From: Methylopumilus universalis
Lineage (GTDB): Bacteria; Pseudomonadota; Gammaproteobacteria; Burkholderiales; Methylophilaceae
NCBI RefSeq assembly: GCF_006363895.1
Contig: NZ_CP040953.1
Reading direction: 5' to 3' (one strand)
DNA length: 64,000 nucleotides
Positions 7,839-18,000 of this stretch are shown here, piece by piece; within the stretch, counting starts at the first letter, position 1; each line of letters opens with the position of its first letter. The position numbers and the translations under genes are program-made. Below the pieces are notes generated by a model that was given only the letters and a program-made list of their open reading frames with translations, made no database searches and had not been told where the DNA came from.

Positions 7839-8510
7839 TTAATTAAATACGTAACCTGGAATATTTTGCTCTTCAGGCTTCCAAGTCTTCACAACCTTTA
7901 GGACATCATCAAACGTATTAAACGTATGATGTTTGACATTATTTTTTTCACAATGCTTAATCAGCGATGATTTTGCAAACACAATGTCGGCATGAAGAGA
8001 TAAACATGCATCTGATTTTCCATCCCCAATCAACACCACTGGTCCACCTACTTTTTTGCTCACATAATCAGCGACTGCACATTTACACATGCCATTTCCC
8101 CCTTTACATTCAGGATCTCTTAAGGGAAATGTAATTTCAATGCCACGTTCTTTGTAATTCAAGCGATTAGAGTAAGTTGGAATTTCAGGCCAACCTGCCT
8201 GCCTTGTTGCGACTTTAATCGAATGATCTAAACCATCGCTTGCAATGACTAATTTGGCAAACTGTTTCACATAATCATAAAAAGGTAAAAAGGTGTCATC
8301 CAGCTGAATGCTTCGAAAAAAATTTTCTAGGCTTAAAAGATCGGAATCCACCATATCGATTTGTTTGGACATGCATTCAAGCGCTGTCATCTTACCGTCA
8401 AGCCAGTCTTTTTCTAATGCTTCCCAGCTAGGGTCTGCAAATTTCTCGAGCAATTGATCAATCGTATCGCGCTTTGAAATGGTACCGTCAAAATCAACTA
8501 CAAAAAGCAT
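7839..8510 (-). CDS. HAD-IB phosphatase, MtnX/phosphoserine phosphatase-like
   Basis: A 223-residue HAD hydrolase. Motif I is DFDGT near the N-terminus (nucleophile Asp6, acid Asp8), motif II the SDG of VIASDGLDH, and motif IV GDGKSD at about 162-167. A CKGGNGMCKC cysteine cluster lies at about 135-144, like MtnX-type phosphatases. It should remove a phosphate from a small metabolite. No other methionine-salvage gene is nearby, so MtnX activity is doubtful. It is first in the operon. The start is placed two codons inside the longest frame because AGGG lies 6 bases before this ATG but directly abuts the upstream one. Confidence 0.82.
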   Translation of the reverse strand: MLFVVDFDGTISKRDTIDQLLEKFADPSWEALEKDWLDGKMTALECMSKQIDMVDSDLLSLENFFRSIQLDDTFLPFYDYVKQFAKLVIASDGLDHSIKVATRQAGWPEIPTYSNRLNYKERGIEITFPLRDPECKGGNGMCKCAVADYVSKKVGGPVVLIGDGKSDACLSLHADIVFAKSSLIKHCEKNNVKHHTFNTFDDVLKVVKTWKPEEQNIPGYVFN

Positions 8511-8592
8511 AAACATCCCTAGTGAAATGAGGCTTTGTAGCCTTTAAAGACTAAACATAATTTAAAACAATATATGCCTAAATCCTTTCAAT

Positions 8593-8616
8593 TGACTTAC
8601 AATTTTGGGTAAGTCA
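8593..8616. promoter_or_regulatory. Inverted repeat in the divergent promoter region (possible operator)
   Basis: Perfect 8-base arms TGACTTAC and GTAAGTCA are separated by 8 bases. The repeat lies 18 bases before the response-regulator start and about 80 bases upstream of the phosphatase-aminotransferase operon. Size and position suit a regulator dimer, for example autoregulation by the adjacent response regulator. No binding data support this. Confidence 0.4.
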
Positions 8617-8634
8617 TTAATTTAAAAGGTTGAC

Positions 8635-9306
8635 ATGAAGATTTTACTGATCGAGGACGATGCCGTTATTGGTGACGCGATCAAAAGCTCGCTTGAAAAG
8701 GCCGATTATCTGGTCGAATGGGCTAAAAATGGTCTGGAAGGTGAAATTGCACTCACAGACTCTCAATTTGAAGCGGTCATTTTAGACTTAGGTTTACCTA
8801 AAAAACATGGCCTCGATATTTTGAAAAATTTACGCTCTAAAAAAAACCAGTTTCCAGTCCTTATCATTTCAGCCAATGAAAATATTGATAATAAAATTTT
8901 AGGTCTTGACTTGGGGGCGGATGATTATTTAGCTAAGCCTTTTGAGCTTCAGGAACTTCATGCAAGACTTCGCGCTGTGATCAGACGAACCAACCAATCA
9001 GCCGACAACGTCATTCAATTTGGTCCTTTAAGTTTTAATATTAAAGACCGCAAATTTTTAGCACAAAATAAAGAGCTGAGCCTTTCGAAGCGTGAGCTTA
9101 ATTTGTTAGAGCTTTTTATGCTGAAAAATAATCGCTCTATCTCCAAAGAAAATTTATTAGAAAAGCTCTATAGCTGGGATGAGGATGTTTCTGAAAATGC
9201 AATTGAAGTTTATATTCATCGCGTCAGAGCAAAACTTAAACCTTTTGGAGTTGAAATCATTAATCGTCGAGGCTTAGGTTACAGTCTAGGACTCCAAACG
9301 CCTTGA
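8635..9306 (+). CDS. OmpR-family response regulator
   Basis: A 223-residue two-domain regulator. The receiver domain (1-115) has the acidic pocket Asp8/Asp9, phospho-acceptor Asp51 in ILDLGLP, Ser79 and Lys101 in LAKPFE. The C-terminal half (about 125-220) is an OmpR-type winged helix ending INRRGLGYSLG. An AAGG ribosome-binding site precedes the ATG. It is paired with the kinase that follows (TTGA stop/start overlap) and resembles the QseB/PmrA/TctD group. It is divergent from the ketosynthase-exporter cluster and may control it. The signal and regulon are unknown. Confidence 0.93.
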   Translation: MKILLIEDDAVIGDAIKSSLEKADYLVEWAKNGLEGEIALTDSQFEAVILDLGLPKKHGLDILKNLRSKKNQFPVLIISANENIDNKILGLDLGADDYLAKPFELQELHARLRAVIRRTNQSADNVIQFGPLSFNIKDRKFLAQNKELSLSKRELNLLELFMLKNNRSISKENLLEKLYSWDEDVSENAIEVYIHRVRAKLKPFGVEIINRRGLGYSLGLQTP

Positions 9307-10703
9307 AAAAAGACTTATCTACAAAGAAGCTGATTTTTCAGTGGATTCTCATTCCGATGGTTGTCATTATTTTGATCGACTCTTCGTTTCTTTTTTATCA
9401 AGGCGACAAATTAAGACAGGAAACCTTTGATAAAGATTTGGCGGATACAGCCAAAACACTTGCGGTGATCTTTAAAAAATCTAGCGCTAAAGAAATGCGT
9501 GATATAGATCGCAACACTATTTCACTTCTCTTAAGTGAGCCTCATGATGAAATGTTTTATTCCATTCGGGACAATAAAGGTCAATTTATTTTTGGGAACC
9601 CGAAAGTCGCTTATCAAGAAGCCGATTCAGAAGATCGAACAGATAAAGATTTTCTAAATGTTTTTTTTGATGAAATTGATGGAAAGAGTGTGCGTGTCGT
9701 ATCCATTCCGATTGAACATGCCATTCAGAATAAAACAGCCACCTTTCATATCCAAGTCGCTGAAACGAGAAATCAGCGACAAGAGATCCAACGGCAAATT
9801 ATTTTTTGGATCGTCATTCCACAATTGATTCTTCTTATTTCTGCCATGTTCTTGGTAAGATTTGCAGTCACTAAGGGCTTAAGCCCGATTCTTTTCCTTA
9901 ATGAAAAAATTTCCTCACTTTCATATAAGAATTTAACTCCTATCGATGTGCAGGGTGTGCCAAAAGAAGTCGATCGCTTAGTCGGCTCATTAAATAAACT
10001 CATGGAAGAATTAAATCTTTCCGTTCAATCACAAAATCGATTTGTCAGTGATGCGGCACATCAGTTAAGAACTCCGCTTGCTGGGATATTGGCACAAATT
10101 GAATTAGCGCTTGATACTAAAGATGCTGCTGAAATTCAAAAACGGCTCGAAAATATTAATGAAAGTTCAAAACGTCTCATTCATATCATCAATCAATTAC
10201 TCTCCCTATCCAAGAGCCAGAGTGATGCACTTGATCATGCTGAATTGCAACCTTTGGATTTAGTCTCTTTCACCAAAAAAGTCACCTCAATTATGTTGCC
10301 TGCCGCTGACTTAAAACATATTGACCTAGGTTATGAAGGCTCTGAAGCTGCCATCTATATCATGGCAGATGAAGCACGTCTTTATGACCTCATTCATAAC
10401 CTTATCGATAATGCGATTAAATACACAGATGACTATGGAAAAATTACATTAGCTGTTGAATTGAAAGATAACAAAGTAAGGCTTACCGTTGAAGATAATG
10501 GTGTTGGCATTCCTAAAGAAAATCAGACGATGATTTATGAGCGATTTTACCGAGGAGATAATGTTAATACTGCTGGTGCAGGTGTTGGTTTATCAATTGT
10601 CAAAGATATCGCAGACTTTCATCAAGCGACAATCGAAATTGATAGTCGAAACAGCAAAGATGGGACACGCTTTTATATTGATTTCAATTTGATGAAATCT
10701 TAA
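9303..10703 (+). CDS. Membrane sensor histidine kinase
   Basis: A 466-residue kinase starting at TTG, overlapping the regulator's stop. Two membrane helices (about 10-32 and 166-188) frame a periplasmic segment of about 130 residues resembling the 2CSK_N sensor of TctE/QseC kinases. HAMP-like linker, then an H-box with His253 in SDAAHQLRTPLAG, N-box Asn370 in LIDNAIKYT, G1 box EDNGVGIP and G2 box GAGVGLSIV. It autophosphorylates and passes phosphate to Asp51 of the upstream regulator. Its last bases overlap the stop of the convergent LysR gene. The ligand cannot be predicted. Confidence 0.92.
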   Translation: MKKDLSTKKLIFQWILIPMVVIILIDSSFLFYQGDKLRQETFDKDLADTAKTLAVIFKKSSAKEMRDIDRNTISLLLSEPHDEMFYSIRDNKGQFIFGNPKVAYQEADSEDRTDKDFLNVFFDEIDGKSVRVVSIPIEHAIQNKTATFHIQVAETRNQRQEIQRQIIFWIVIPQLILLISAMFLVRFAVTKGLSPILFLNEKISSLSYKNLTPIDVQGVPKEVDRLVGSLNKLMEELNLSVQSQNRFVSDAAHQLRTPLAGILAQIELALDTKDAAEIQKRLENINESSKRLIHIINQLLSLSKSQSDALDHAELQPLDLVSFTKKVTSIMLPAADLKHIDLGYEGSEAAIYIMADEARLYDLIHNLIDNAIKYTDDYGKITLAVELKDNKVRLTVEDNGVGIPKENQTMIYERFYRGDNVNTAGAGVGLSIVKDIADFHQATIEIDSRNSKDGTRFYIDFNLMKS

Positions 10704-11608
10704 TTTGAGTTTATGTAAAAATGTTTTGATTCGCTTAAAACATGTTCATGAAAAGCTCTTGCAATCGGTGACAATTGTTTACCTCTCAAATATACAAGAT
10801 GCCACTGCGAATTAATTGGAAAATCCTGTAACTTTAAGACTGAAATTTCATTGTCGTAATCAAATTGATCCAAAGCATGAATTGAAATTACCGCTACGCC
10901 TAAACGACTTGCGACTGCTTTTTTAATAGCCTCATTATTTCCCAGTTCTAATAAAAGACTAGGGGTAAATTTCTTTTGTTTAAAATGAATATCCACGCTC
11001 ATCCGCGTGCCTGATCCTAGTTCTCTTAAAATAAATCTTTCATGCTTTAAATCTTGTAATCGGAGATTTTTTTTGCTTGCTAATGGGTGATCTTTATATG
11101 CAATCATACAAAGAGGGTTAGGCATAAGTATTTGGTCTTCGAGATCGATATGAATGGGCGGCCTCGACATGACATAAAGGTCGTCACTATTATCTTCAAC
11201 TCGCCTGACAACTCCGTCCCGATTTAATATTTCAAGCGAGATATCTACCTCTGGATATTTACTACAAAAAGAACCTAGTAGTTTTGGAACAAAATATTTC
11301 GCAGTACTCACAACCGCAACTCTTAATCTGCCTTTTGTTAACCCCTTCATTTGTGTCGCGTGTTGCTCAAAAGCTTCCCATCGATCCATCATCTCTCTTG
11401 CTGTTTTTGCAAACTCTTTACCTAATCCTGTTAAATGAATTTTTTTTGAGATCACCTCAAATAAGGGGGATCCGATATTTTCAGTCATCTCTTTCAATTG
11501 CATAGAAGCCGTAGGCTGGGTGATATGCATCATGCGCGCTGCCTTGGTGACACTCTCTGTTTGTTCGAGTGCTAGAAATAATCGTAGCTGTCTAAAGGTT
11601 ATATTCAT
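10700..11608 (-). CDS. LysR-family transcriptional regulator (CbbR/CcmR-like)
   Basis: A 302-residue LysR regulator. The winged helix-turn-helix covers about 1-60 (SVTKAARMMHITQPTASMQL), and the effector-binding domain about 92-295. The long N-terminal pattern TFRQLRLFLALEQTESVTKAA and the central PPIHIDLEDQILMPNPLCMIA resemble CbbR/CcmR-type regulators that respond to carbon metabolites. It is divergent from the bicarbonate-permease gene 72 bases away, the usual arrangement when a LysR protein controls its neighbour. Its stop overlaps the stop of the convergent histidine kinase by 4 bases. Confidence 0.9.
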   Translation of the reverse strand: MNITFRQLRLFLALEQTESVTKAARMMHITQPTASMQLKEMTENIGSPLFEVISKKIHLTGLGKEFAKTAREMMDRWEAFEQHATQMKGLTKGRLRVAVVSTAKYFVPKLLGSFCSKYPEVDISLEILNRDGVVRRVEDNSDDLYVMSRPPIHIDLEDQILMPNPLCMIAYKDHPLASKKNLRLQDLKHERFILRELGSGTRMSVDIHFKQKKFTPSLLLELGNNEAIKKAVASRLGVAVISIHALDQFDYDNEISVLKLQDFPINSQWHLVYLRGKQLSPIARAFHEHVLSESKHFYINSN

Positions 11609-11618
11609 AGATTAAAGT

Positions 11619-11630
11619 CTATATATATAG
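11619..11630. promoter_or_regulatory. AT palindrome between divergent lysR and sbtA-like genes
   Basis: The 12-base palindrome CTATATATATAG lies in the 72-base divergent region, 10 bases from the LysR start. It could be part of a LysR operator or a -10-like region. The sequence is simple and could arise by chance at this base composition. Confidence 0.2.
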
Positions 11631-11680
11631 TATTAATTATTGATTTTACACTATGTGATTATATTCATACAATCCTGGCT

Positions 11681-12640
11681 ATGAATAACTTTCTTGATCC
11701 AGCAATTTTATTTTTTATATTCGGTGTGTTGGCTGGATTTGCTAAATCCAATTTAGAAATTCCTCAGCCAATTGCTCGATTTTTATCGCTCTATCTATTA
11801 ATGGCCTTAGGCCTTAAAGGTGGCTTTGCGCTTTATGAATCAGGCATTACATCAGAAGTCCTGACAAGTCTAGGTGGCGCCATTTTTATGGCTATACTTG
11901 TTCCCTTATTAGGATACTTAGTCTTAAGTCAAAAACTAAAAAAATTAGATGCGGCTGCGGTAGCTGCTACTTATGGATCTATTAGCGCTGTGACGTTTAT
12001 TACCGCCTCTCAGAATTTAGATGACTTAGGCATTCATTACGGCGGTCATATGGCGGCGGCTATGGCGCTAATGGAATCTCCCGCAATTATTTTTGCCATC
12101 ATCATTGCAAATAAAATAAGAAGCCATCATCAGCCTGAGTCTGAAACGCGACCAACGCTTGGTAAAATTTTTCATGAGTCTTTCACTGATGGTGGCCAGC
12201 TTTTACTTTTAGGCTCCATGGTCATTGGCATCATCAGTGGCGATGTTGCTCATGAGGTATTGGCTCCTTTTTCAATCGATTTGTTTAAAGGAATCTTATC
12301 TTTCTTCTTGCTCGACATGGGTCTCCATGCTGCTCGAAATATTTCTGAGCTAAAAAATAAACCTGTAATATGTTTTTATTACGCTGTGCTAGCCCCCATA
12401 ACGCATGCCATTGTAGCGCTTGTTTTAGCAAAATTACTCGGGCTTGAATTGGGCAATACAATTTTATTGATGGTCTTAGCTTCAAGTGCTTCTTACATTG
12501 CAGTCCCCGCAGTCTTAAGACAAGCCTTGCCAGAAGTCAGTCCTGCCTTGTATATGGGCATGTCATTAGGACTAACATTCCCATTAAATATTATCTTTGG
12601 TATTCCTTTTTATACGTACCTCGCGCAACAGGGGATATAA
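11681..12640 (+). CDS. sbtA: SbtA-type sodium-dependent bicarbonate permease
   Basis: A 319-residue integral membrane protein with about ten hydrophobic segments. The N-terminus (LDPAILFFIFGVLAGFAKS, then IARFLSLYLLMALGLKGG) and the middle ESPAIIFAII and FLLDMGLHAARN motifs are hallmarks of the SbtA/DUF897 family, which imports bicarbonate with sodium in cyanobacteria. The divergent LysR gene probably regulates it. No carboxysome, RuBisCO or carbonic anhydrase gene is in the window, so bicarbonate may feed anaplerotic carboxylation; that is inference. A PII-like gene, the kind of partner SbtA usually has, is five genes downstream. Confidence 0.85.
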   Translation: MNNFLDPAILFFIFGVLAGFAKSNLEIPQPIARFLSLYLLMALGLKGGFALYESGITSEVLTSLGGAIFMAILVPLLGYLVLSQKLKKLDAAAVAATYGSISAVTFITASQNLDDLGIHYGGHMAAAMALMESPAIIFAIIIANKIRSHHQPESETRPTLGKIFHESFTDGGQLLLLGSMVIGIISGDVAHEVLAPFSIDLFKGILSFFLLDMGLHAARNISELKNKPVICFYYAVLAPITHAIVALVLAKLLGLELGNTILLMVLASSASYIAVPAVLRQALPEVSPALYMGMSLGLTFPLNIIFGIPFYTYLAQQGI

Positions 12641-12654
12641 AGTATAATTTTAAG

Positions 12655-13899
12655 ATGCGCAGCTTATTTATATTATTTTTGATTATGTTAGGACTAGCCT
12701 CAAAAAGTGCATGGAGTGAAGCTCAATATGGCCTTCAAGATCTTATTGATATTGCAAAAAGAGAAAATCCTATTTTAGATATTCTGAAAGCGAAAGAGGA
12801 TGCAGCTAGATCAAGTGTTGTGACTGCTGAATCTTATCTTAATCCAGAAATTGAGGTTGGCACAGGACCATCTCGATTTAGAACTCCAAATACGAGTACC
12901 AATCAACGTAGAAATTATGGGGTAAATATATCCCAACCTCTCGAGTTTCCAAATGTGCGTGGCGCAAAAAAAGCGGTTGCTGAATCAAGAGTCAATTACG
13001 CTTCATCTGTCACTGAGGCAACAATGATTAATTTGTCGTTACAAATTAAAAAGGCCTTCTATGACGTGCTTCAAAATGAAGCTGTCTTAAAAATTGCCGA
13101 GGGTGACCGTGATGCACTAAAAAATATCCGCGAAAAAGTTGCGCTCCGAGTAGAAGTTGGTGAAGCGCCGAGATATGAATTAATTAAAGCAGATACAGAA
13201 TTAGTTGCAGCTCAAAGAGATGCGGATGCAGCTTTATTAAGAATCTCTGAGAGTAAGTTTTATCTGAGGGGCTTGGTCAGTAAATCACTTACAGATTCAT
13301 TTGGTTTAGTAGGCTCGCTCCCTCCAAGCGATATTAATCTTAATGCTGATTTTTTAAAAAATGAGATTTCAAAAAGCCCTAAATTAAAACAAATTAAAGC
13401 CTCCGCAGACATTGCAGAAAATCGATTGCGCCTAGAGGAAAAACTTATTAATCCAGGATTAACGCTTAATGCTGGAGTTGATCAAGATCCAGATATTACT
13501 AGCTACCGTTTTGGCATAAGTATTCCTATTCCTATTTGGAATAGAAGACAAGGTCAAATAGGAGAAGCGGCGGCTGGATATAGAGAATTACAAGCTCAAT
13601 ATACAGACCAAGAATTGGCTCTAAAACGAGATATTGAATCTGCTTTTCAGCGCTACCTCATTGCTCAACAACAGGTAAAAACTTTTGAGTCGGGTCTTCT
13701 GGAGCAAGCAGAATCAGTCCTAAAAGTAGCTGAGTCAGCTTATCGATATGGGGAGCGGGGTATTCTGGAATACTTGGATGCACAAAGAACTTTCCGTTTA
13801 GTTCGTAAAGATTATCTTGCGTCAAAATATGATTACGTTGTAGCTATTTTAGAAATTGAACAATTATTAGGTATGGATATCCTGGAGAATAAAATTTAA
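12655..13899 (+). CDS. CzcC/CusC-like outer-membrane factor of an RND efflux system
   Basis: A 414-residue TolC-family protein with a signal peptide (about 1-21, GLASKSAWS). Two outer-membrane efflux repeats follow, the second ending in AYRYGERGILEYLDAQRTFR, a CzcC-like pattern. It starts 14 bases after the bicarbonate-permease stop and ends directly at the adaptor's ATG, so it is in one operon with the adaptor and pump. It should form the outer-membrane duct. It differs clearly from the TolC-like protein at 1319-2770. Confidence 0.88.
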   Translation: MRSLFILFLIMLGLASKSAWSEAQYGLQDLIDIAKRENPILDILKAKEDAARSSVVTAESYLNPEIEVGTGPSRFRTPNTSTNQRRNYGVNISQPLEFPNVRGAKKAVAESRVNYASSVTEATMINLSLQIKKAFYDVLQNEAVLKIAEGDRDALKNIREKVALRVEVGEAPRYELIKADTELVAAQRDADAALLRISESKFYLRGLVSKSLTDSFGLVGSLPPSDINLNADFLKNEISKSPKLKQIKASADIAENRLRLEEKLINPGLTLNAGVDQDPDITSYRFGISIPIPIWNRRQGQIGEAAAGYRELQAQYTDQELALKRDIESAFQRYLIAQQQVKTFESGLLEQAESVLKVAESAYRYGERGILEYLDAQRTFRLVRKDYLASKYDYVVAILEIEQLLGMDILENKI

Positions 13900-15042
13900 A
13901 TGAAAAAACAAGTTACTCAATTATTTTTGATCTTCGTGAGCATATGCTTACTTTCAGCTTGTTCGAAATCGGATAAAGTCAGCGAGCAAAAAAAAATAGA
14001 TCCGTTAGAGATTATTATTACCCCGGAAATCCAGAAACAAACTAAAAATGAAGTCGTTAAATATCAAGATATCGGAGAAACGCTTATGATTCCCGGTCGC
14101 CTTGAAACACAAAATCGAAAACTTGCAAAAATTGGCTCCCCTATTACAGGTAGAGTTAGCGATCTTTATGTCAGCCTTGGTGATGTGGTAAAAAAAGGCC
14201 AGGTGCTTGCAAAAGTAAATAGTATTGAACTCACTCAAACACAACTTACACTCATTAAATCAACTCAGCTCATTGGACTTAAAACAAAAGCGGTTGAGCG
14301 CGCTAAGCTTCTATTCGAAGCAGATGTCATTAGTAAAGCTGAGATGTTACGTATTGAAAACGAGCTTGAAGCAGTTAAAGCAGATTACAGAGCGAGTCGC
14401 GACCAGCTTGTAGTATTAGGTATGAATGAAAAAGCGTTAGAAAAATTAGAATCTTCAGGTCAAATCAATTCATATGGTGACGTGATTAGTCGGTTTGACG
14501 GCATCATCATTTCTCGCACAATTAATTTAGGTCAAATTGTGAATCCTCAAGATAATTTATTCCATGTAGCTGATCTTACAAAATTATGGGCTGTTGCTAA
14601 CATTCCTGAACAGCAAGCATCTTTTATTCAAAAAGATGAACTGGTGACCATTGAAATTCCTGCACTAGATCATAAAAAAATTGACGCAAAGATTATATTT
14701 GAGGGAAGTATTGTTGATCCAGAAACGCGCACTGTGATGGTTCGCGCTGAAATAGATAATCAAAATTTGTCTTTAAAACCCGATATGCTCACTTCGATGT
14801 ATATCCAGTCAAAAAAAGTTTCAAAGCTTGCTGTTCCTGTCTCAGCTGTTGTGAGAGAGAACGATCGAAATTACGTTTTTATCCAGAATAGTCCAAAAAC
14901 ATATAGATTGAGAGAAGTTCAATTAGGACATAAGGATGGAAATCTCATTACTATACTAAGCGGCATAGCTGAGGGCGAAACCATTATCTCAGACGGTGCT
15001 TTTCATTTGAATAGTGAACGTAAGAAAAAAGAGCTTGAATAA
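13900..15042 (+). CDS. CzcB/CusB-like periplasmic adaptor lipoprotein
   Basis: A 380-residue membrane-fusion protein with a lipoprotein signal: hydrophobic stretch then lipobox LSAC with Cys21. A barrel-sandwich domain at about 70-220 carries SPITGRVSDLYVSLGDVVKKGQ and the matching half FDGIIISRTINLGQIV, with a coiled coil in between. Beta-barrel and membrane-proximal domains follow, the latter with LAVPVSAVVREND and GIAEGETIISDGAF. This order is typical of heavy-metal RND adaptors. No histidine-rich metal-binding tail is visible. It starts at the base after the TolC-like stop and ends 2 bases before the pump gene. Confidence 0.9.
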   Translation: MKKQVTQLFLIFVSICLLSACSKSDKVSEQKKIDPLEIIITPEIQKQTKNEVVKYQDIGETLMIPGRLETQNRKLAKIGSPITGRVSDLYVSLGDVVKKGQVLAKVNSIELTQTQLTLIKSTQLIGLKTKAVERAKLLFEADVISKAEMLRIENELEAVKADYRASRDQLVVLGMNEKALEKLESSGQINSYGDVISRFDGIIISRTINLGQIVNPQDNLFHVADLTKLWAVANIPEQQASFIQKDELVTIEIPALDHKKIDAKIIFEGSIVDPETRTVMVRAEIDNQNLSLKPDMLTSMYIQSKKVSKLAVPVSAVVRENDRNYVFIQNSPKTYRLREVQLGHKDGNLITILSGIAEGETIISDGAFHLNSERKKKELE

Positions 15043-15044
15043 AT

Positions 15045-18000
15045 ATGATTGAAAAAATTGTTAGAGGCTCTCTCCAGCAAAGACTTGTAGTTTTAGTCTT
15101 TGCCATTGCATTACTAGTCGCAGGATTTTTTGGTGTCAAAAAATTATCTGTAGATGCTTTTCCTGATGTCACAAATATTCAGGTACAAATTGCAACACCA
15201 GCCCCAGGTAAATCACCTGAGGAAGTGGAACGGTTTATTACCATTCCTATTGAAATTGCAATGACTGGCTTGCCAGGCGTGACCGACATGCGCTCGCTCA
15301 ATAAAAATTCACTTTCTCTTATCACGCTAGTTTTTAATGACCATACAAATGTCTATTTTGCAAGACAGCTTGTCATGGAAAGATTAATGGAAGTCATGGA
15401 GAAAATGCCCGATGGGATTGTCCCTGTTTTAGGTCCAGTTTCTACAGGTTTAGGTGAAATATTTCAATATACCCTTGATAAACCAGGGGATGAAAATAAA
15501 GAAATTTCTCAAGAAGAGCTTACAGAGAGAAGGACGATTCAAGACTGGGTAGTGCGTCCCATGTTAAGAAGTGTCCCAGGTGTTGCTGAAATCAATTCAT
15601 TTGGTGGCTTCATCAAACAATATCAAGCGCTCGTGGATCCTGATCGTTTAAATCATCACGGATTAAAACTACATGATGTTTATGTGGCTTTAGCCAAAAA
15701 TAATGCCAATAGTGGCGCAGGCGTTCTGCCGCAATTTGATGAACAGTTTCTCATTCGCGGTGTAGGCCTTATTCAAAGCTTAGATGATATTCGCTCTATT
15801 GTTTTAAAAGAACGTAATGGCGTTCCTGTTTATATGAAGGATGTTGCGGAAGTCAAACTTGGTCATGAAGTACGCGTAGGCTCTTTAGTTAAAAATGGTG
15901 ACACCGAATCAGTCGGGGCTATCGTCATGATGATTAGAGGGGGTAATGCAAAAGAAGTTGTGACGCGTATCAAAACTAAAGTTGATGAAATTAATCAAAA
16001 ACAATTACTCCCTGGCGGTCTTCAAATCAAATCATTCTATGATCGAAGTAAGCTTGTGGATTCTGCATTATTTACTGTGGTTAAAGTACTTATCGAAGGT
16101 GTGATCCTCGTTATTGCAATCCTATTTTTATTCTTAGGCGATGTGAGATCAAGTTTAATTGTAGTCATGACTTTACTTTTAACGCCACTTATCACATTTA
16201 TTGCGATGAACTATTTAGGTATCTCAGCGAACCTTATGTCGCTTGGGGGTCTGACGATTGCAATCGGTCTCATGGTCGATGGCTCGGTGGTGGTAGTGGA
16301 AAATACGTTCCATCGGCTAGGGCACGATAAATCCAATAGTAAGCTTCGCGTTATATTAGAATCTGCCACAGAAGTTGGTAAGCCAGTTCTGTTTGGTGTA
16401 GGCATTATTATTCTCGTATTTATTCCGCTCATGACATTAACTGGCATGGAAGGAAAAATGTTTAGTCCTTTAGCCGTCACAATCGCAATAGCACTTTTCA
16501 TTTCACTCGTTCTTTCTTTCACACTCACTCCCGTGCTGTGCTCATACTTCTTAAAAGGAGGTAGTGGTGAGGACACTAAAATTATTCAAATTATCAAGGC
16601 GCCTTATCTTAAGCTATTGGATCTATCATTAAATAATGAAATTAAAACCATTGGGATTGCTGTAAGTGTTTTCGTATTATCTATTGTGGTATTGCCATTT
16701 TTAGGCACTTCCTTTATTCCTGAAATGAAAGAAGGAACGCTTGTAGCGAGCATTACTCGTATGCCTAATATTTCTTTGGATGAGTCTATTGATATGGAGA
16801 AAAAAGCGACTAAAGAAATCGTAAGTGTTCCAGGTGTTTTAAGTGTTGTTTCTAATATAGGTCGGGGCGAAAGTCCTGCGGACCCTCAATCGCAAAATGA
16901 ATCACAAGCAGTGGTAAGTTTAAAAGATAAGGATGAATGGCCTAAAGGCTGGACACAAGACACCATCTCTAAAGAAATCCAAAGCAAATTAAAAACATTG
17001 TTAGGGGCACAAATTGTCATGATGCAACCTATTTCTGCAAGAGTTGCTGAGCTGTCTACTGGCGTGAGAGCTGACGTAGCCGTTAAAATATTTGGTGAAG
17101 ATATTAAGCTTCTTAAAGCTAAAGCAGATGAAGCGGCAAAATTAGCAGGAAGTATTAAAGGTGCGGCAGACATTAAAATTGAAAAAGTATCAGGACAAGG
17201 ATACTTAAATATCAATCTAGATAGACAAGCTATCGCGCGCCATGGATTTAATGCTTCTGACATTAATGATCTGATTGAGACTGCCATTGGCGGGAAGATT
17301 GCAACTCGCGTTTTTGAAGGCCAAAGAAGCTTTAGTGCTGCAATAAGATTTCCTGAAGATCATCGTAGCGATGTTGAAACTATTAGTAATACACTTCTTA
17401 CGTCTCCTAATGGATCTAAAATTGCACTAAGAGATTTAGCTTCGATTGAAATTAAAGATGGTCCAGCTCAAATTAGTCGAGAGTATGCGAAAAGAAGAAT
17501 TGTCGTTGCTATGAACGTTAGAGATAGAGATCTTGGCGGTTTTGTAGCCGAGTTGCAAACTAAATTAGAATCTAAATTAAAACTGCCTGATGGTTATTAT
17601 TTTGTTTATGGCGGACAGTTTGAAAATATGCAACGTGCATTAAATCACCTCGCGCTCATTGTGCCTGTGACTATTCTTGCCATCTTTTTCTTGCTGTTCA
17701 TTTTATTTAATTCCATTCGTTATGCCACGATGATTATTACTGTTCTTCCTTTTGCCGCTATTGGTGGCGTATTTGGGTTAGCTGTCACAGGGGAGTATCT
17801 CTCAGTGCCTGCGTCTGTTGGTTTTATTGCCTTATGCGGCATTGCTGTGTTAAATGGTGTTGTTTTAATCACCTGCATTCAACATTTACGAACAGAAGGT
17901 ATGTCACAAATAGATGCTATTCGTGAGGGCTGTAAACAAAGATTAAGGCCTGTGCTCATGACGGCAACAGTTGCCCTTCTAGCGCTTGTGCCATTCTTAT

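Noticed and set aside
16211..17287. Minus-strand reading frames inside the RND pump gene
   Set aside because: They are antisense shadows of a long, well-conserved gene and resemble no protein.
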